From Epiperipatus broadwayi (Eukaryota > Onychophora > Udeonychophora > Euonychophora > Peripatidae), in contig JAQFVV010012497.1 in assembly GCA_028023455.1 (NCBI GenBank), positions 932,001 to 996,000 on the forward strand: 64,000 nt of DNA. The letters run 5' to 3'. Both the position numbers and the translations under genes were made by a program. Of this stretch, positions 15,701 through 30,700 are shown in pieces (positions within the stretch are counted from its first letter, which is position 1; every line of letters starts with the position of its first letter). The notes below the pieces were generated by a model that did not search any database, was not told the DNA's origin, and saw nothing but the letters and a program-made list of their open reading frames with translations.

Positions 15701-18700
15701 TGCATCATTTCTGGCTACAAAATTACATATGAAAAAATAATAAGTTTCATATATGATTTTGATTATATTTTATATATAACATAACTTTACTAATTTATTC
15801 GCAATCTCCTACACTGAAATATATATATAGATTTATTACTTACGCCCATATACACATGAAAATATTATTAAATAAAAATATTTTTAGATTAAAATACATA
15901 AGTGTTTACATGATTTATGTTAAAATACTAAGCAAAAGAAATATACTTATTATTAGATATGTATATACGTGTGTGAAGGTGGGTTTGAAAATAGTTAGAT
16001 GGTAGAAGATTGGATGTGGGCTGTGAAACAGGATCTGAGCATCAGATCATCTGTTTCAATATAGTATTCAAAATCATTAAAAATATTTAATGAAATGGCA
16101 ATATTAGAATACAAGTATTATTTAATATACTTGGAGTTTAGATGTAATATTTAGTTTGTTGTATATGTATGTGTATTGCAAATAATAGTGGTTTTATATA
16201 AATTAAAGTATTAATCTTATACTTAATTTATATGATATTCATTTTTTCAAAAATAGATAAATTATTATTAATTGGGTTATTCTTATTTACCTAGCATTTT
16301 TGAATTAACAATTTTTGGCATAGTAAGAATATAGTAGCAATTTAGTGATATACTTCTCCCCCTTATTATAAGGCTCTTATGGCTTTAGATCATTCAAACT
16401 TAGACAAATGTAAATATTAAATAGTAACAATATTGTAATTTAATTTTAATATTTTTAATGTATTGGTCATATCCTTATTAAATTCATCTTAACCATATTT
16501 AGCAATTTGTTCTCCTTTTTTCTCCTCTTAGCTTATTTCTACTAATGTTCTGAAAAATTTTACAATTAAAGTTTCTCTTCTTTTTTCTTACGATAAGATC
16601 ACAATACAGAAAGTTTTTTATTTTAAAGAAGTTAATGATTTAGTTGCTAATTATTTTATAGGAAAAAATAAAACTCATGATTTAAGTAAAGAAATTGTCT
16701 AAGAAAGACAAAAAAACATGGTTTTCACCCCAGTTAAACTTATTTAATTAATTGCACACTTTTCAAAGAAAAAAAAAATTAAATGTGAATATAATTTTTT
16801 TTAATATGTGTGTTTTCAAGAATAAATTTAAGAAGAAAAAAAAAAATTGTTTTAAGTCTGTTAAAATACTAAAACTCTGGAAATTGTAATTTTGCCTGAA
16901 TTAAAAGAGATGTCTGAATATCATTTTCTGAATTAGCATAATGGTATTGCAAAAATTACCTGCAGAAGCTAAAATATTCTACGCATTTTGCGTCCACTTT
17001 GAAATTTTATAAAAATGAAATTCAATTTATTAGGTAAAGTAATTAAGAATTATATCTTATTATATAATTTAAATTGTTATGTTTATTTTTCATAGTGATA
17101 GTTTTGAGGTTGTAGTAAAGTCAATATGGTGGATATTTTCTTCTCTTAACAGGTTATCTAAAAACTACTATTCAGATTAGGAAGTAAGAAAGAAACCAGT
17201 AGGGTTTATTTTTTCATATATTCAAAGAGTTGTTGATATTTTATAATCATAACTATAAAAACTAGTAAAATACCTTTGGAACAAGTCATACATTTTTTTT
17301 CTAATCATATTTTCAGTTTGATATTGTTTTTATAATATTGTTTTACTTTTGATACTATATAAGTGAAAATGTTATACTATTAGAAGAAAGCTATCATAGT
17401 AATAAGTTTTGGTCTTATAAATTTTTAGGGATTTAAAATTTACAGAGTAATGTAAAATAGAATAAGAATAAATTCTAGATGATTAATCATCACTTGAATA
17501 ATATAGATATGTAAGTGTATAAATGTGTAAGACATTATGTGTCTGAAAAATTCAAGCTTGCAAACTGATAGGAACTTGTTGCATAAACGCTTGGAGTTAG
17601 TGTTTAGATCTAATTAGCTTGAAGTCAGCTGATTTGAAGGTGGAGCCAATGAAAGAGATAGTGAATTCTGACTCTTTTGACGTTTATGTAAACAAAATAC
17701 GCTTGTACGGAGGTTTTGGTAAAGCTCCATCTATTGATCATATATATATAAGACAGATTTATTCATACAATGCATAGAGACACACACCTTACAATATACT
17801 TGTATATGTGCAAAAAATTAATGATGTATTTTTAAATTTTATTTTAGTGTGGTCCACCTGCAGGTTATCTTTTAAAACTTAAATTTAAAAAAAATTCTGT
17901 TCCACCTTCAGTACCTTTAGAGTAAGTAATTTAGTTATATATGTGTGTGTGTGTGTGTGTATGTACTACTTACAGACACAACCATATTTATATGTTTTTA
18001 TGTAGATTTGTTTATGTTTAAGTGTTCAGAGTAAGGAAAATGAGTATTATATCATCTTTTATCTAAAGGAAAGTTTTACCTCATATATTGAATCAAGAAC
18101 ATGAAGTTACATGTAATATGAAATCCATTTAAATTTTTAATAAATTGTAAGGTTTTGTAAACCATTGAAAAAAGTAATTATAAAAATTAATGTGGATGTA
18201 AAAAAATAATTTTTGATTTTCTGAAGAAAATTGGGATAAAATAATATACAAATAAAATATCCTATATTGAAATCTATTGAAGGTATCATTTCAAAAGTAT
18301 TATTGAAACCTTTTTTTACTTATGCAATTGAAATGAATTATGATAGTAGTAATATAATAAATCTAGATTCTAGAAAATCTTTTACTCTAAAAAAAAATAA
18401 TCAAAAATAAATTTATGAAAAAAAATATTAATACAAGAATGGTCTCTTAATCTAAAAAATTAAAACCTTTTGATTTTTCATAATATAACCATATCTGAAT
18501 ATATCATCTAATAACAAATTTACACAATATTAGTAGTATAGAAGTTATAAATTTTGAAGACAGTGATTACTTGGGTATTGCCTATGAAAAAAATTGTTAA
18601 GATAATGAATATGAAGCTAGATGATAAATTAGAGATAAGAATTGAATAGAATTAAGTTTTTTATTTCATTTAGTATATGCTCTAGTAGTGATCACAATAA

Positions 18701-21700
18701 TACAGCATAAAAATCAATATTGAACAAACCATCATTACTAAAATATCTGTTATGCTAACTACATGCTTTTGGAGGATCATTTATATATTAAAACAAACTT
18801 TGAAAAAATCACATAAAAGTGAATATCAAGAAGAATTTCTCATGGCTAAAACAAAATAGATTATATTCTCTTCAACATTACTAATATCTATGGGGAGGAT
18901 ATTTATTCTTAGAAAGCTTTGCTTTTTAATATTCCATTTAAGTCTAATATGATGTTTCTTAAATCCTGTTTTATTTTAATCTTTTAATTGTGGAAATCTT
19001 ATCCATCCACTGCAGATTGTAAGTCTCCAAATTTAACTGCAATAGCTACTTGTGATATAGAAATGTACAGACTACAAGCTATTTCTCATATTATTCCTAA
19101 GAAGAATATTTGTTTTATATAGATATCATTTTAAATTTGATTTTTTTTTATTATTATAAGCATGTTTGCATAAAAAATATGCTATAAAATTGCAAAAATG
19201 AAAAAATTTACTTTTATTTAACTGGATTCGCAATCAGTTGTAGTAATGAAATAAATTTACTTTTTATTATTGATGCCATTAATTACAATAGGTTTTATAA
19301 TATTTGTTTTAAAAAATAGAAAAAGAATTGTGATTATTTGCAAAAGACAAGGAAAAATTAACAGCAGTTTGGACTGCAAGCGGTATGAGGTACTGCTAAA
19401 CCTGCAAACAGAAGATCTAAAGTTTATATTATGCAAACTAAATTCAGACTTATTTGATTTTTGCAAAATAGAGACATATTATGAAGGTACTGAGATTGAG
19501 ACCTATTCAATTTAATAAATATGAAATTAATGCATTTGAAAATTGATAATAATATCACACACCACTTGTAGCCATTGTGGGTTAATTTAGATTTTTTAAT
19601 TCATAGATACTTTTTTCATCACCCTTCCTTATCTCACTTATCCAACTCCCATGGGTTTTTTTTTAGAATAATCTCTTTGAATCCTGTGTAAGACTTCAGG
19701 TATCTGTCTATTATCTTTTCTAGCAATGTCTTTAAACCAGCTCTATTTCAGTCTCTTGATTCTTTCAATGATACCTGTATGTTCTTCCACCTAAATATTT
19801 TGCTTTTGATTCCTTCTTGTTACTTCCATCATATATCCCTCTATATTTTATTGAGTGATATGAAATGTGTATTGCTCCTTTGTTAAGAGTCAAAAATCTC
19901 ATTTCTATAAGTAAAAGAACTGATAAAACACATAAAAAACATTTCTTTTCAAATACTTAGATATATTTTCTTTTAATATTATTTCTGCCAAAAACGTCCA
20001 AATTTAATTCTATGATCAATTTCATTCACTGTTTCCATGGTTGATTATATAGTGCATTGGACTTTTCTCTTTCTGGAATATTTCTAAAAATATTTAAAAA
20101 ATCAAATAAGTATGGACTTTAGCATTAATAATCATTTTCTGTAGCAAATCTATACATTTATAAGAATTTAAACTTTGATTGAAATAATAAGCACATTGTG
20201 AATGTCTATAGCATCTAGTTTACTAATAAATAATTTTTTGTACTGGCACTATGAATAGAAACATATTCTTAAAAAACTTAACTATTATTAAATTTTATAT
20301 AGAGTTACATTAAACCTATAACAATTCTTTTAAATTTGGTCATTGCTACTTATTAGAGAATGCAAAAAAAAAAAACCGGTCAACATTAGTTTACCTGGGA
20401 AAAATCTTGATAAATGATCATAATATTTATTATTTGACCATTGATTGAAAGCTTAAAATCACAGACTGAACATTAAGATTTCCAATCATACTTATTGCTA
20501 AAAAACTAAGATTAAAAGTAGCACCGAATCAAGAACAGACACACACAAAAAATCATGAGAAACAATTAATTGATTACTTTTAAAAGTAAAATTAAAAAGT
20601 TTGCAGTAGATAACAAACTGTTGATAATATAAGATTGCAATTAGTAAATTCAGATTTCATAGTGCTGTTATCACAAAGAGGTTTATCTCTGTTTAAAAAC
20701 ATTTTAAGCGGCTTATTAAAAATAAATGAACTGATATTAGTGCCAATGGATTATATTATGAAGAGATGATTCTTGAAACAAAAATTAAATAAAAAGGGGA
20801 AAACAATAACATTTTTTTTTCATAAAAGAATGTTTGTTTCCAAGCCATGTCAACCGATGTAAGGAATTTAAAATTATCAAAAATATATGTCAAGTAATTA
20901 ATGAATAAGTTATAAGTGGTTCGCCAGTGTTTATCAAATTCCTGATATTATTATGGTCTTCTGGACAAAAATTTATATCATGCTCCAAATTATATCAAGG
21001 AGATCAAGTTAATTTTTTTTGGGAGTAGTGAAAACATCAACTTAGAGTTGCACTTTGTTTATTGTCATATCATTTATTTGGTTAATAAGAATATTGATTT
21101 AAAAACATTATTAATTTTTTTTCTTTGATATTACAAAGAATTAATATTTATTCCTAATCTTACTATGTATATCCAAATTTTAGTTGGAGAGTGGAGGATT
21201 TATATCATTCCAATAGATAAATTTGTAAAAATTATGTTTATTTACAATGTCCTTATATGAGAGAGGATGTAAATCTATTTATTATTGAAAAAGTTGGTAA
21301 TTGTGCATTGGTAAGAAATTATGAACATTAACATCATTAAAAAAATGTTTCCAGCTTTTATAAAGGTCTTGACAAAGTTTAAATATTTAGAATATTAAAG
21401 AAATTTGCTTCCTTTTATTTGGAGTAATTTTATCAGATTATTCTAAGAATGATTTTCTACCCTGATATTGAAGAGTTTATTGTGGATTTTTTTTTTATTC
21501 TTATTAAATAAAATCATACTGAAAAACACTTTGTAAATTAAATCTTGACTCAAAAAAAAAAAATTATGATATAGTCTGAGATTTTTAACTACTTAAAATG
21601 TGCTTCATTTACTAGAGAATTCCCACTATAGAATAATTTTTATTAAATCTAATAATTCTGCAAAAACTTTTAAACTACTGACAAAAGATATATTTAAAAA

Positions 21701-24700
21701 CTAGAAAAAGGTCTTTATTTTTTACTATTAATATTTTTGCTGTCTTACAGATAAGTTTTTTGATTGTCTTAGACAAAGATTTTCAACAATGCATCATCTA
21801 AGAGAAAATTTTAAAACCCCACTCATAAATTTTTGAATGGTTAATTAAGCTTTTTAACATGTAATTTAACATTCTAAAATTTAGTATGAAATGTTATGAA
21901 TAAATTTTAGGTTTTAAAGCCAACTTGTTCAAATGATGTTTGAACTTGATTTAACAATTTCAGGAATTGGTGATTGCATATTGTATGTATTAGGAACACC
22001 ATGGGTAATTGTTAATACTTTTCATTTTTTTATCATGTTTAGAAAAGATGTGAATTAAATATTGCACGGAAAAAGTTTCATTGTTTTTTACATGATAATT
22101 AGGCAATTATTTGCAGGTTTTGATTTTAAAGTGAAGAAAATAGTAAACAATAATTAAAAATTTGTCTTTTATTAGAAATAAAATAAGCATCTATGTAAAT
22201 TTTTTAAGCTAAATAATAAATATGAAGCTTAAATATTATAATTAGCAATCAAATGATGAATCAGATGACTGTATTCAAATAATTTGTGAGAGAAAAAAAA
22301 GACATCGATTTTTAAAAGAGAATAATTTAAGAATACATAGATTTATCCGAGAGTGAAACTCAATATAAGAATATTAAATTTTAAAGCAGATTTAAATAGT
22401 TATGGTTTTCTATATTATTCACACTTTCACATTACATGCTGTATTTATTTTAAGAATGTGGAGGCAAACCGGAACTAGCAAGCGAATGTAAATATCGCTT
22501 CTAAACGGTGCCGTTTTTTCCGCGCATGGCGTGGAGAAATAGCACCACCTAGTGGGCTAGAATGCTGGGTAGTCGCTGTTTAGCAGACGATGTGAACTGG
22601 ATTTATGGCTAACAGCGCCACCTAGCGGGCAGTAGTGCTGGCTGCTACTTGGCATAATGTTCCTGTGCGTACGCATGGTGAACAGCGCTATATAGCGGCT
22701 TGAACTTTGCGTCGTCTGCTTTTGGCCACATGGCATGCTGTTGCTGTCCATACGCATGGTGAACAGCGCCATCTAGTGGCCAGAAGTTGCGTCGTCTGCT
22801 TTCTGGCCCCCTACTGAATATTTTCTGCAATTTTTGCAGAAATGACGTCTCTAGCAGTGGCAGGACAGAAAATAAGAAAGCACCTAAATTTCTTACAGAA
22901 GTGGTTTTAAAACAGGAAATTATCTTTTACTTAAAAACTAATATTTGTTTTGGTTTTCTTTCACAGAAAATTTATTCACAACTGTTGATGTCTGAATAAT
23001 ACATTTTTTAATGTTGTAATTTGAATTTACTTTTTTAGATATATTGGTTGTGTAAATGGCTGTGATGACATGCTTAGAGAATATTTGAACATTCGACTTA
23101 AGTCTTCAGTATCAAGTAAGATTTTTTTTAAAAATTTACTTCAATAAAAATGTTTATGTTCTATTATTTTTATTTATTAATTACTGTTGCCATTGTTTTT
23201 GCCTAGATATGACCAATGATACAGCTAGCAGTTCTTCCACCCAATTGCAATCCGTCACTACAAATCAAAATTCAAGGCTTAGTAGTCTTTCCAATAATCG
23301 TTTTAAAACTCCTAATACATATAACAGTTTTACAACTGTTAATAGAATGAATGACCATGGACATAGTAACAATGTAGGACAATTGAGGTAATCTTAAGTA
23401 AATATATGTGTGTTATGTCTGTAAGTAAAGGTCTAAAATATATCATCTATGTAATAAAATATGAATTAGTATCACAAATTTACAATTAAAATTTAAGCTT
23501 TCTCTGCAGCTGTGTTAAGTTCTAAACCTAAGTTTTTATGATTTAGTTGTTTTTATATAAAGTTATCTTTATTGCGCATAAAGATCTTTACAGGATGCTT
23601 TTACAGAGAGGTTTTTTATATAATGTAAAACATCATGATATCAATACAAGTTTTAATTTAACAGTGCTCAGGGATTCTTTTTATTCCTTGAATTCCACAA
23701 AGCATTAAAAAAACTTTATAAACACAAAAGAAGTTTTCTTCAAAAATAGTCCTTCCTAGTTATAATGATTTTATTGTGTAGTTCATATATAATTTTGATC
23801 TCAAGTGATTAATGTTAAAAAAGTTTTTAAAATATTTCAAATAATTTGATGCATAACAATATATAAAAAATAATATATATATATTTGTAAACTAATCTCT
23901 CATTTTTAGTGGTGCAGTTGTTTGTAATTGTGGAGAAGATGCTTTATTATTGACAGTTAAAAAGGAAGGACCTAATTTAGGTAAGTTGTATTTTTTCATT
24001 GAAGCTTGTTACTTTTATCCATCTCTAAGATTGATTATTATATAACTAAATGAATAAGCAAAATGTTTTTTTATTACAAAATGATAATGGCTACCTCTAC
24101 ATAATGCCTTTCTCTTATATAATAAATGAATCTGGCTGGCATTACAATGGCTTTCTTATCTATTGTTTAGGACACATTCTTAATAAGGTGATCATCAGAA
24201 AGTATAATATTTTAATAGAGATTTTACATATTTGTCATTGTTATTAAATTTTATAATAAGAAAATAAGTAAATTAACTATGAAGTTGTAAATTACATGTA
24301 TAATTTTATATCAATAGGATAATAAATGAAATAAAGAAAAATAACAAAGACTTATATATATATATTTTAATTTCATTCAGGAAACTTAATTTATTTCTAG
24401 AAAACAACAACAACAAAAAATCTTTAGAAATAAAAAAGGATCTAAAACAAAATAGCGACTAAAATAAAAAAGGATAAAAATAATGTACATGATTAAAAAA
24501 AACAAACAATCAAATTAATAAGCAGTTACGAAATGTGTGAATGATATTACATTTTGTTTGTCATTATTTTTAATTTTATGATACGTTTAGATTATATCTA
24601 GGTGTATATGGGTATATTTAAATTTGATAAATAAGAACTCTTTACTTTAATGTCATATGTAGTAAGCTTGATTAAATCAGTGGTTATCAGATAGGTCGAG

Positions 24701-27700
24701 CATTTCAATTCTCATTCCCAGACTAGCTTCTAGTTTTTGCCTTGGTCAGTAAAGAATAAGAATCAAAGCTGAAGCTGTTTTTAATTTCTTTTATACTATC
24801 GAGCTAAAAGTGTGAAATTCAAAAAACTACGTTTTGGAATCCAAGTCATCTGTTTGTAAAGTTTTATAGATCTGACATCTTTTATAACTGAAGGCAATTT
24901 TTTTAAATCTGACTGAAAAGATGTGTACCAATATAATATCACTTACTTCTTTAGCTTACACAGTATATGATAAACCGGAACAGTTGTCTACCCTAATTTC
25001 ATTTATAGCAGGGATAGCTAACCTATGGTGTATGTGCCAAATGTGATGCACTGTGGAACGAAATTTGTCCCATTAGAATCTTAATCATACTATTAAAAAG
25101 TAAGTCTCTTTGTGAAGTGATACTGTAGTCTAAATATAATTGTGATTAGTATTTTTACTGACTGAATTTGAAACTTTTGTTAGAAATTTTTTATGAATGC
25201 TAGTAAAAACTTTGTCCTGTGTTTTTTAAATACACATTTGATATTTATCTTGTTTTTGATGTAAATAATCCAAAGTGAGTTCAACTTAGTTTTTAACTTT
25301 TATTTTATTCTTTACGAAAAATATTTTTATCATGAAATTAATAAAAAATAAAAAAGGTCATGAGTGACTCATTCAGATTTGAAAAATATTGTGCTTCTTT
25401 CATTTCCAAAGTTAAGTTGAAACATTAAAAGTCTGGCGAAAACAAGACAGAGTCAGAATATAATCAAAATTGTGAATGCAGAAAATGTATCATTTGTATA
25501 TTAAATTGTAATAATAAGTTTCTTTAAAGTAAGCACTATTTAAATTAAAATTTTTATCTATAATACAATATGAAAAAAGAATACTAAATATTATTTATCT
25601 ATTACATGCTATATTTTATACAAAAATAGAATAGTAATGCAAAAGTTGCATGGCCATGTGAACTCATGCATAAAAAATCGGTTTTATTGTAAAACATTGG
25701 TCCCTTCTGATCTATAGTTTGGTTGAACAATCAGTGGTTACTGAACGATGGTTCAGTTTAATCTTTATATATTTAAGTGTTTATGATTATACATTTTAAA
25801 ATGGACTTATTGTGTAGGGATTTGCAAATATTCTATAGACAATATTTGGTCAAAGTATCTTATTATTTTGTAGGATAAGTTTTTTAGAGGCTAGTATTGT
25901 TTGTGATAATTTTGCAGACTAAATGTCACTTGGTTGCAGAATAATGTGTTTTTATTAAATAGTTTTATATCTTCTTTTCAACAAAAAAGAATAATTAAAT
26001 GGGCTTTAAAATTACTTATTTGCTGATATATATGCTTTGTCTGTGATAGATTTAATAATCATTTAATTATGTGTTAAACTGATAACTGGTGTTAATTTTT
26101 TTCTTTGTTAAATGCATCCATATAAGGTATATTGATACTCTTTTGCATTTGAAAAGACAAATAAATGTGGAAAAAAATGTTAATTTGATTACTCTGGTTC
26201 CTCAGATATTTGTACATTTTCCAGAAAGTGATTTATCAAAATTTAGTGCTTTCTATGGGATATTTTCTGATTGTTGATGAACTAGTATGACCTTTAATTT
26301 TTTTCAGAGTTATCTGCAGGAAAACTCACTGATCAAATTTTTTGGTATATAAGTATAATTACTAAATTATTTTTAACTAGATTTAACGTTTAATGGAATA
26401 TAATCACTTATTAAAGATGTAAAATTAAATATAAATATCCTAGATAAAATTTGTCATTTTGCTTTGCATATAGAAAAAATATTGGTAGCTGATTATACCA
26501 GCTTTATATTTCCATGTTTATTGACACTGCCAACTTACTACCTCTATAATTCTAATCTTAGATTAGTTAATTTTAATATAATTAATAATCACTGAACATT
26601 AAATAGCAACCACTATCAAAACAATTGTAATTCTTAATAATTTGTAATAAAATAAATATTGTATGTTCATAGTGTGTTGCTGACAATAAAATTATTTTTT
26701 TTACAAAAATTGTTAAAAGGTATGAAATGTATTCTTCATATTTTGAATTCTGCATATTTTAGATCTATATGTAATATATTAAAAAATGATACTAAAAATT
26801 GTTTTAGGTCGTCAATTTTATAAATGTGCAAAACCTCAAGGATGTGGCTGTAATTTTTTCCTCTGGGCTGATAATTCCCCTGACAATAATGGAGCATTAT
26901 CATCTAATAATAATTCTAATAGGTAAGAGAAGATTAATTTTTTTTTTTTTTTATTATGAAAAATTTTTATAATTACAAAAAAAAAATCCCAAAGGATATT
27001 AATATTCATCTATTTCTTGCTGCATTATTTTTTTAATTAGTTTTGAATGTAATTTTTTTATAAAAGCTAATGTTTATAATAAATATTATGGTATTTTTTA
27101 AAAAAATCATTATTGCATTTTATTATTCTTCACGTATAAAGTATGATAAACAGAGTAGCTAAAATTCAAAAAAACATTAATCGCAAAAAACTATTTGCCA
27201 TGTGCTTTTGGTACTATGTACTAGAATCATGGCGACATATGTTTTTTGAATTTTAGCAACTCTGTTTTATCATACTTTATACGTGAAGAATATTTTTAAT
27301 TATATTAGAGTTTTTGTATTATTTATTTATTGCATTATATATATATATATATAATATGTAAAAAGGATTTTTTTTTATGAGTAATTTTATATTTTTACTA
27401 AGACAAATGCAACGGCTGCCATCCTTTCCATCAATAAATAATGATTCAGTTGTATGTAAGTGTGGTGAAAGTCCTATCTTATTGACTGTTAAAAAAGAAG
27501 GACCTAATTTAGGTAAGTCTAAATTTATTTTATAACTTTTATATGAATTTTAACTTTTGTTTTTATTTTGGCTATATATCAATTTTTTATAGAACTAGTA
27601 TTTAGTTAGATATTTAAAATATATTACACTTATTTAAAATCTAAATATACAATCATCTTTCTCTCCCAACTGTTTTATAATAGGATTATTCTTACATAAG

Positions 27701-30700
27701 ATTATTATACACATTGTGTATATATATATTGTACCGGTAATATTCCACAGTAGGTAATATATATTAACAGTAGACGAATTTGAACTTGGCATATATAGTC
27801 AGATACACACACACACACATATATATAATGATATCTTCAAGATGTGTACTGTATACTTTGGTTTAAGTAAATAATAAGTTGAATGGTTAATAAAAAATTT
27901 AATTCAAATATATAATAATATTAACCAATGTGATGATGATGATTTATAATTTAAAAATACAAATACTCCAAAAAGAATTTTATTTGTTTTTCAGTTTCAA
28001 TAAAAAAAAATTCAAAGATGCTAAACTTTCTAAAAAGAAAGTTTATTTTTGGAAAAGTTTTTAAAGAAACAATCATCATCAGTTATTACCATCATCTCAG
28101 CATGTCCCCCAGTGGATTGCCTGATTTCTCATGGCTGTGGGTATTAACTAGCATATGGGTGTAAAAAGCATATATATATATATATATGGATTGAGTTACA
28201 AATGCAAGCTAAATAGATTAATAAAAAAAATAATTAACAAATTATTTATAATGAATAACAGAAAACAATCAGCCTTTCCTCGTAATTATCGTTAAACAGT
28301 GGTGTTCAATCTGCAAGCATACTCTCGCCCCAGCCACGAGATAAAGACTTTAAGAGCAGTTATCTTATTTCCAAATTCAAATGTAATTATATGAGCCAAT
28401 CTTAAGTATCTAGAAGTGAGAGTGTGAATTTATAAAATCATTTACTTTAAATCTACTTTTTATTTTTAATATTCTTATTAGCACTTCTGAAATTTTAAAT
28501 ATACTGTAACGGAATAGCGTTACATGGGATTTGAATTCAGGCATATGATGTTAGATTAAATATATATGCAATTGACGAAATGAATGATAGGTACAAAACT
28601 TTTAAAAAAAAAGGGTTTTGCTTTAATAATGAACGAGAAACACCCGTTTCTAGAACAGGATCGCAGCTATATAAGAGTACCTGTCAAATTGATTGAAATA
28701 AGAGTAAAAGAGTTTTTTTTGTTATTTTGTTGTTTTAAGAGAATAAATATGTAATCATTAGTTGTAAGTTTGTTTTTTTTTGTTTTTTTTAAAAAAGAAA
28801 GATGAATGATTGAACACAGGTTTGACATTTTATTAAGTCATTTAAATCATGTTTGAACACAAAGAGAAAATGAATTGATTAAGTTGCAACATGTTCTGAA
28901 ATTCCAAGCGATCTAAAATTATTTTCAATGGGGGGTAATTAGTAAATGTAAAGTTAGTAAAAGTGAAACAATAAGCCGGGTATATGTCGGTAAGGTCTAG
29001 ATAAAATAAGCCGAATTTAGAAACAGAAGTGAGAAAAAGTGTACACTGCTATTGTACAACCCAGACTTCTGTCTCCAGCTAAACAATGCCTGAAAAATGG
29101 CCAAATTGAGTTAAATTCCAAAGTGGTGCAAACGATCCCAGAAATCGCTGAATTAAGTTAATACTCGATGGACCTATTGGATGAAGGGACTCACAGGTGC
29201 AAGGGGGAGATTGGATGAAAAAAATTCTAGGTGTGAGGGGGGAGAAGAGAGAAATTACAAGGGGAATTGCGAAAGGAGAAAAGGGGCAGAATCACCGATG
29301 TGCTTGGAATAATTAAGTTGCTGATTTGAAAAAGAAAGTTTTTTTTTACCGGTAGAAATAAAAAGTTTTTTTTTACCGGTAGAAATAAGATCTAACTTTC
29401 ATATAATAGTATAACGTAGATGCGTTGCTGAACCTAAAATTCGCGGCTTGACCGCCGGACCTTCGCGCTCTGTTCAGCTGATTGCCCCTAGGATGCTCGT
29501 AACACCGGAGAAACGTCACCTAAGGACCACACGCTTTTGAGACCTCGCAAATTGCCAGAATGCTTAGTTAAAGAAGAAATCATCGCTCAGGATCCTTCTT
29601 ACCGGCTGTCTACGTTCCACAGGTAGCTATCTTTAAATTAATCGTACTCACTTATGCACCAGAGTAGATAAACTTTAAAAACAATAACTAGTGAAAAACA
29701 TTTAGCTAAATGATGAAATTACTCACGACCATAAATGAATGATTAAAGAACTTAACCAGAATAAGTTTGTCTACAAATAAACATCCTTTAATATATGTGC
29801 GAAGTCTCATTTAATTCTATAGTTAATTTATCTCGGCTTGCCAGTCATATACCGGCATAAAATTGTTATTAAATAGATTCAAATAAACCATTTATTTAAT
29901 TAGCATTTTGTTATTGATTGATTGGAATTTCAACTCACATTTATATGATAGGGAATGAGTGTTGGAGTGATGCAATGTGTTTTTTGTTATGAATGAATGC
30001 ATTTGATATTTTTGGTGTTGGGATTTGATTAAACTTATGTTATATTATCATACCTTTCTTAGATTAATATTAAGCTTTGATTGATTTGTTCTGTGGGATA
30101 TAGGGTGGGCCCTAATACGATAAGTCTGATTGATCGCGATTGAAAGGTCACATATGCGATATAATTTGAAAGGTGATATTGGCTGTGTTCGTTTCCTGCT
30201 TCCGACTGGAGTGATGCACGGGCATGTTTTGTGATATAGTTGAGTGAGCTTATGCACATACGTGGCGGACTCTTGTAAAGTTCTCCTGGCGCCTACTACT
30301 TGGATTCGATCCGAATTTACGTATAAATAAATAAAAGCGTACGTGTATATGTGTTTGAAATTATCTTCACCGAACATTATGTAACCCCCCAGACGCAAGA
30401 ACACAGCAGATTCATAGGAGTGACTTTAATGTGCTGTTGGCACGGAAGCCGTCAAGGGGGCGGTTACATTTGGCGCCCAACGTGGGGCGAAACTATTGTT
30501 TCAAGTGGTTGGACCGACGTGGATACAGCTGACGTTTCTAACAACGAAAGCAAATTTAAATAAAGAAACCCCGTGAAGAAACTATGTGTAGCGGCCTAAA
30601 TAAGGCTCAAAGTTACATATATATAAATAAAAAAAATACATCGTTAAAAGACGTATTTATATTCTTGCACAAAGGAAGTACTGTAACTGGGATCTTGTTA

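Larger units (their letters stand above)
6224..17847 (+). other. TOP3A intron
   Basis: An 11.6 kb intron. It holds SINE material (7098-7640), a LINE end (9870-10190, minus) and two GC-richer repeat blocks (10312-12168 and 13150-15500). 15500-17840 is AT-rich with no recognised element. Confidence 0.85.
17922..23038 (+). other. TOP3A intron
   Basis: A 5.1 kb intron. It has a (TG)n microsatellite at 17943-17962, a LINE end on the minus strand near 19560-19830, and the GC-rich CTCF-like cluster at 22463-22810. The rest is AT-rich without recognised features. Confidence 0.85.

Noticed and set aside
22557-22830. Minus-strand frames in the CTCF-like cluster
   Set aside because: Repeated peptide pieces (such as AVHHAY) come from the DNA repeat units, not from a gene.
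30048-30404. 118-codon minus-strand frame in the 5' LTR, repeated in the 3' LTR (34501-34857)
   Set aside because: Kept only because the LTRs are nearly identical; no domain, no start context, and stops appear in overlapping frames. Two copies are not independent evidence.
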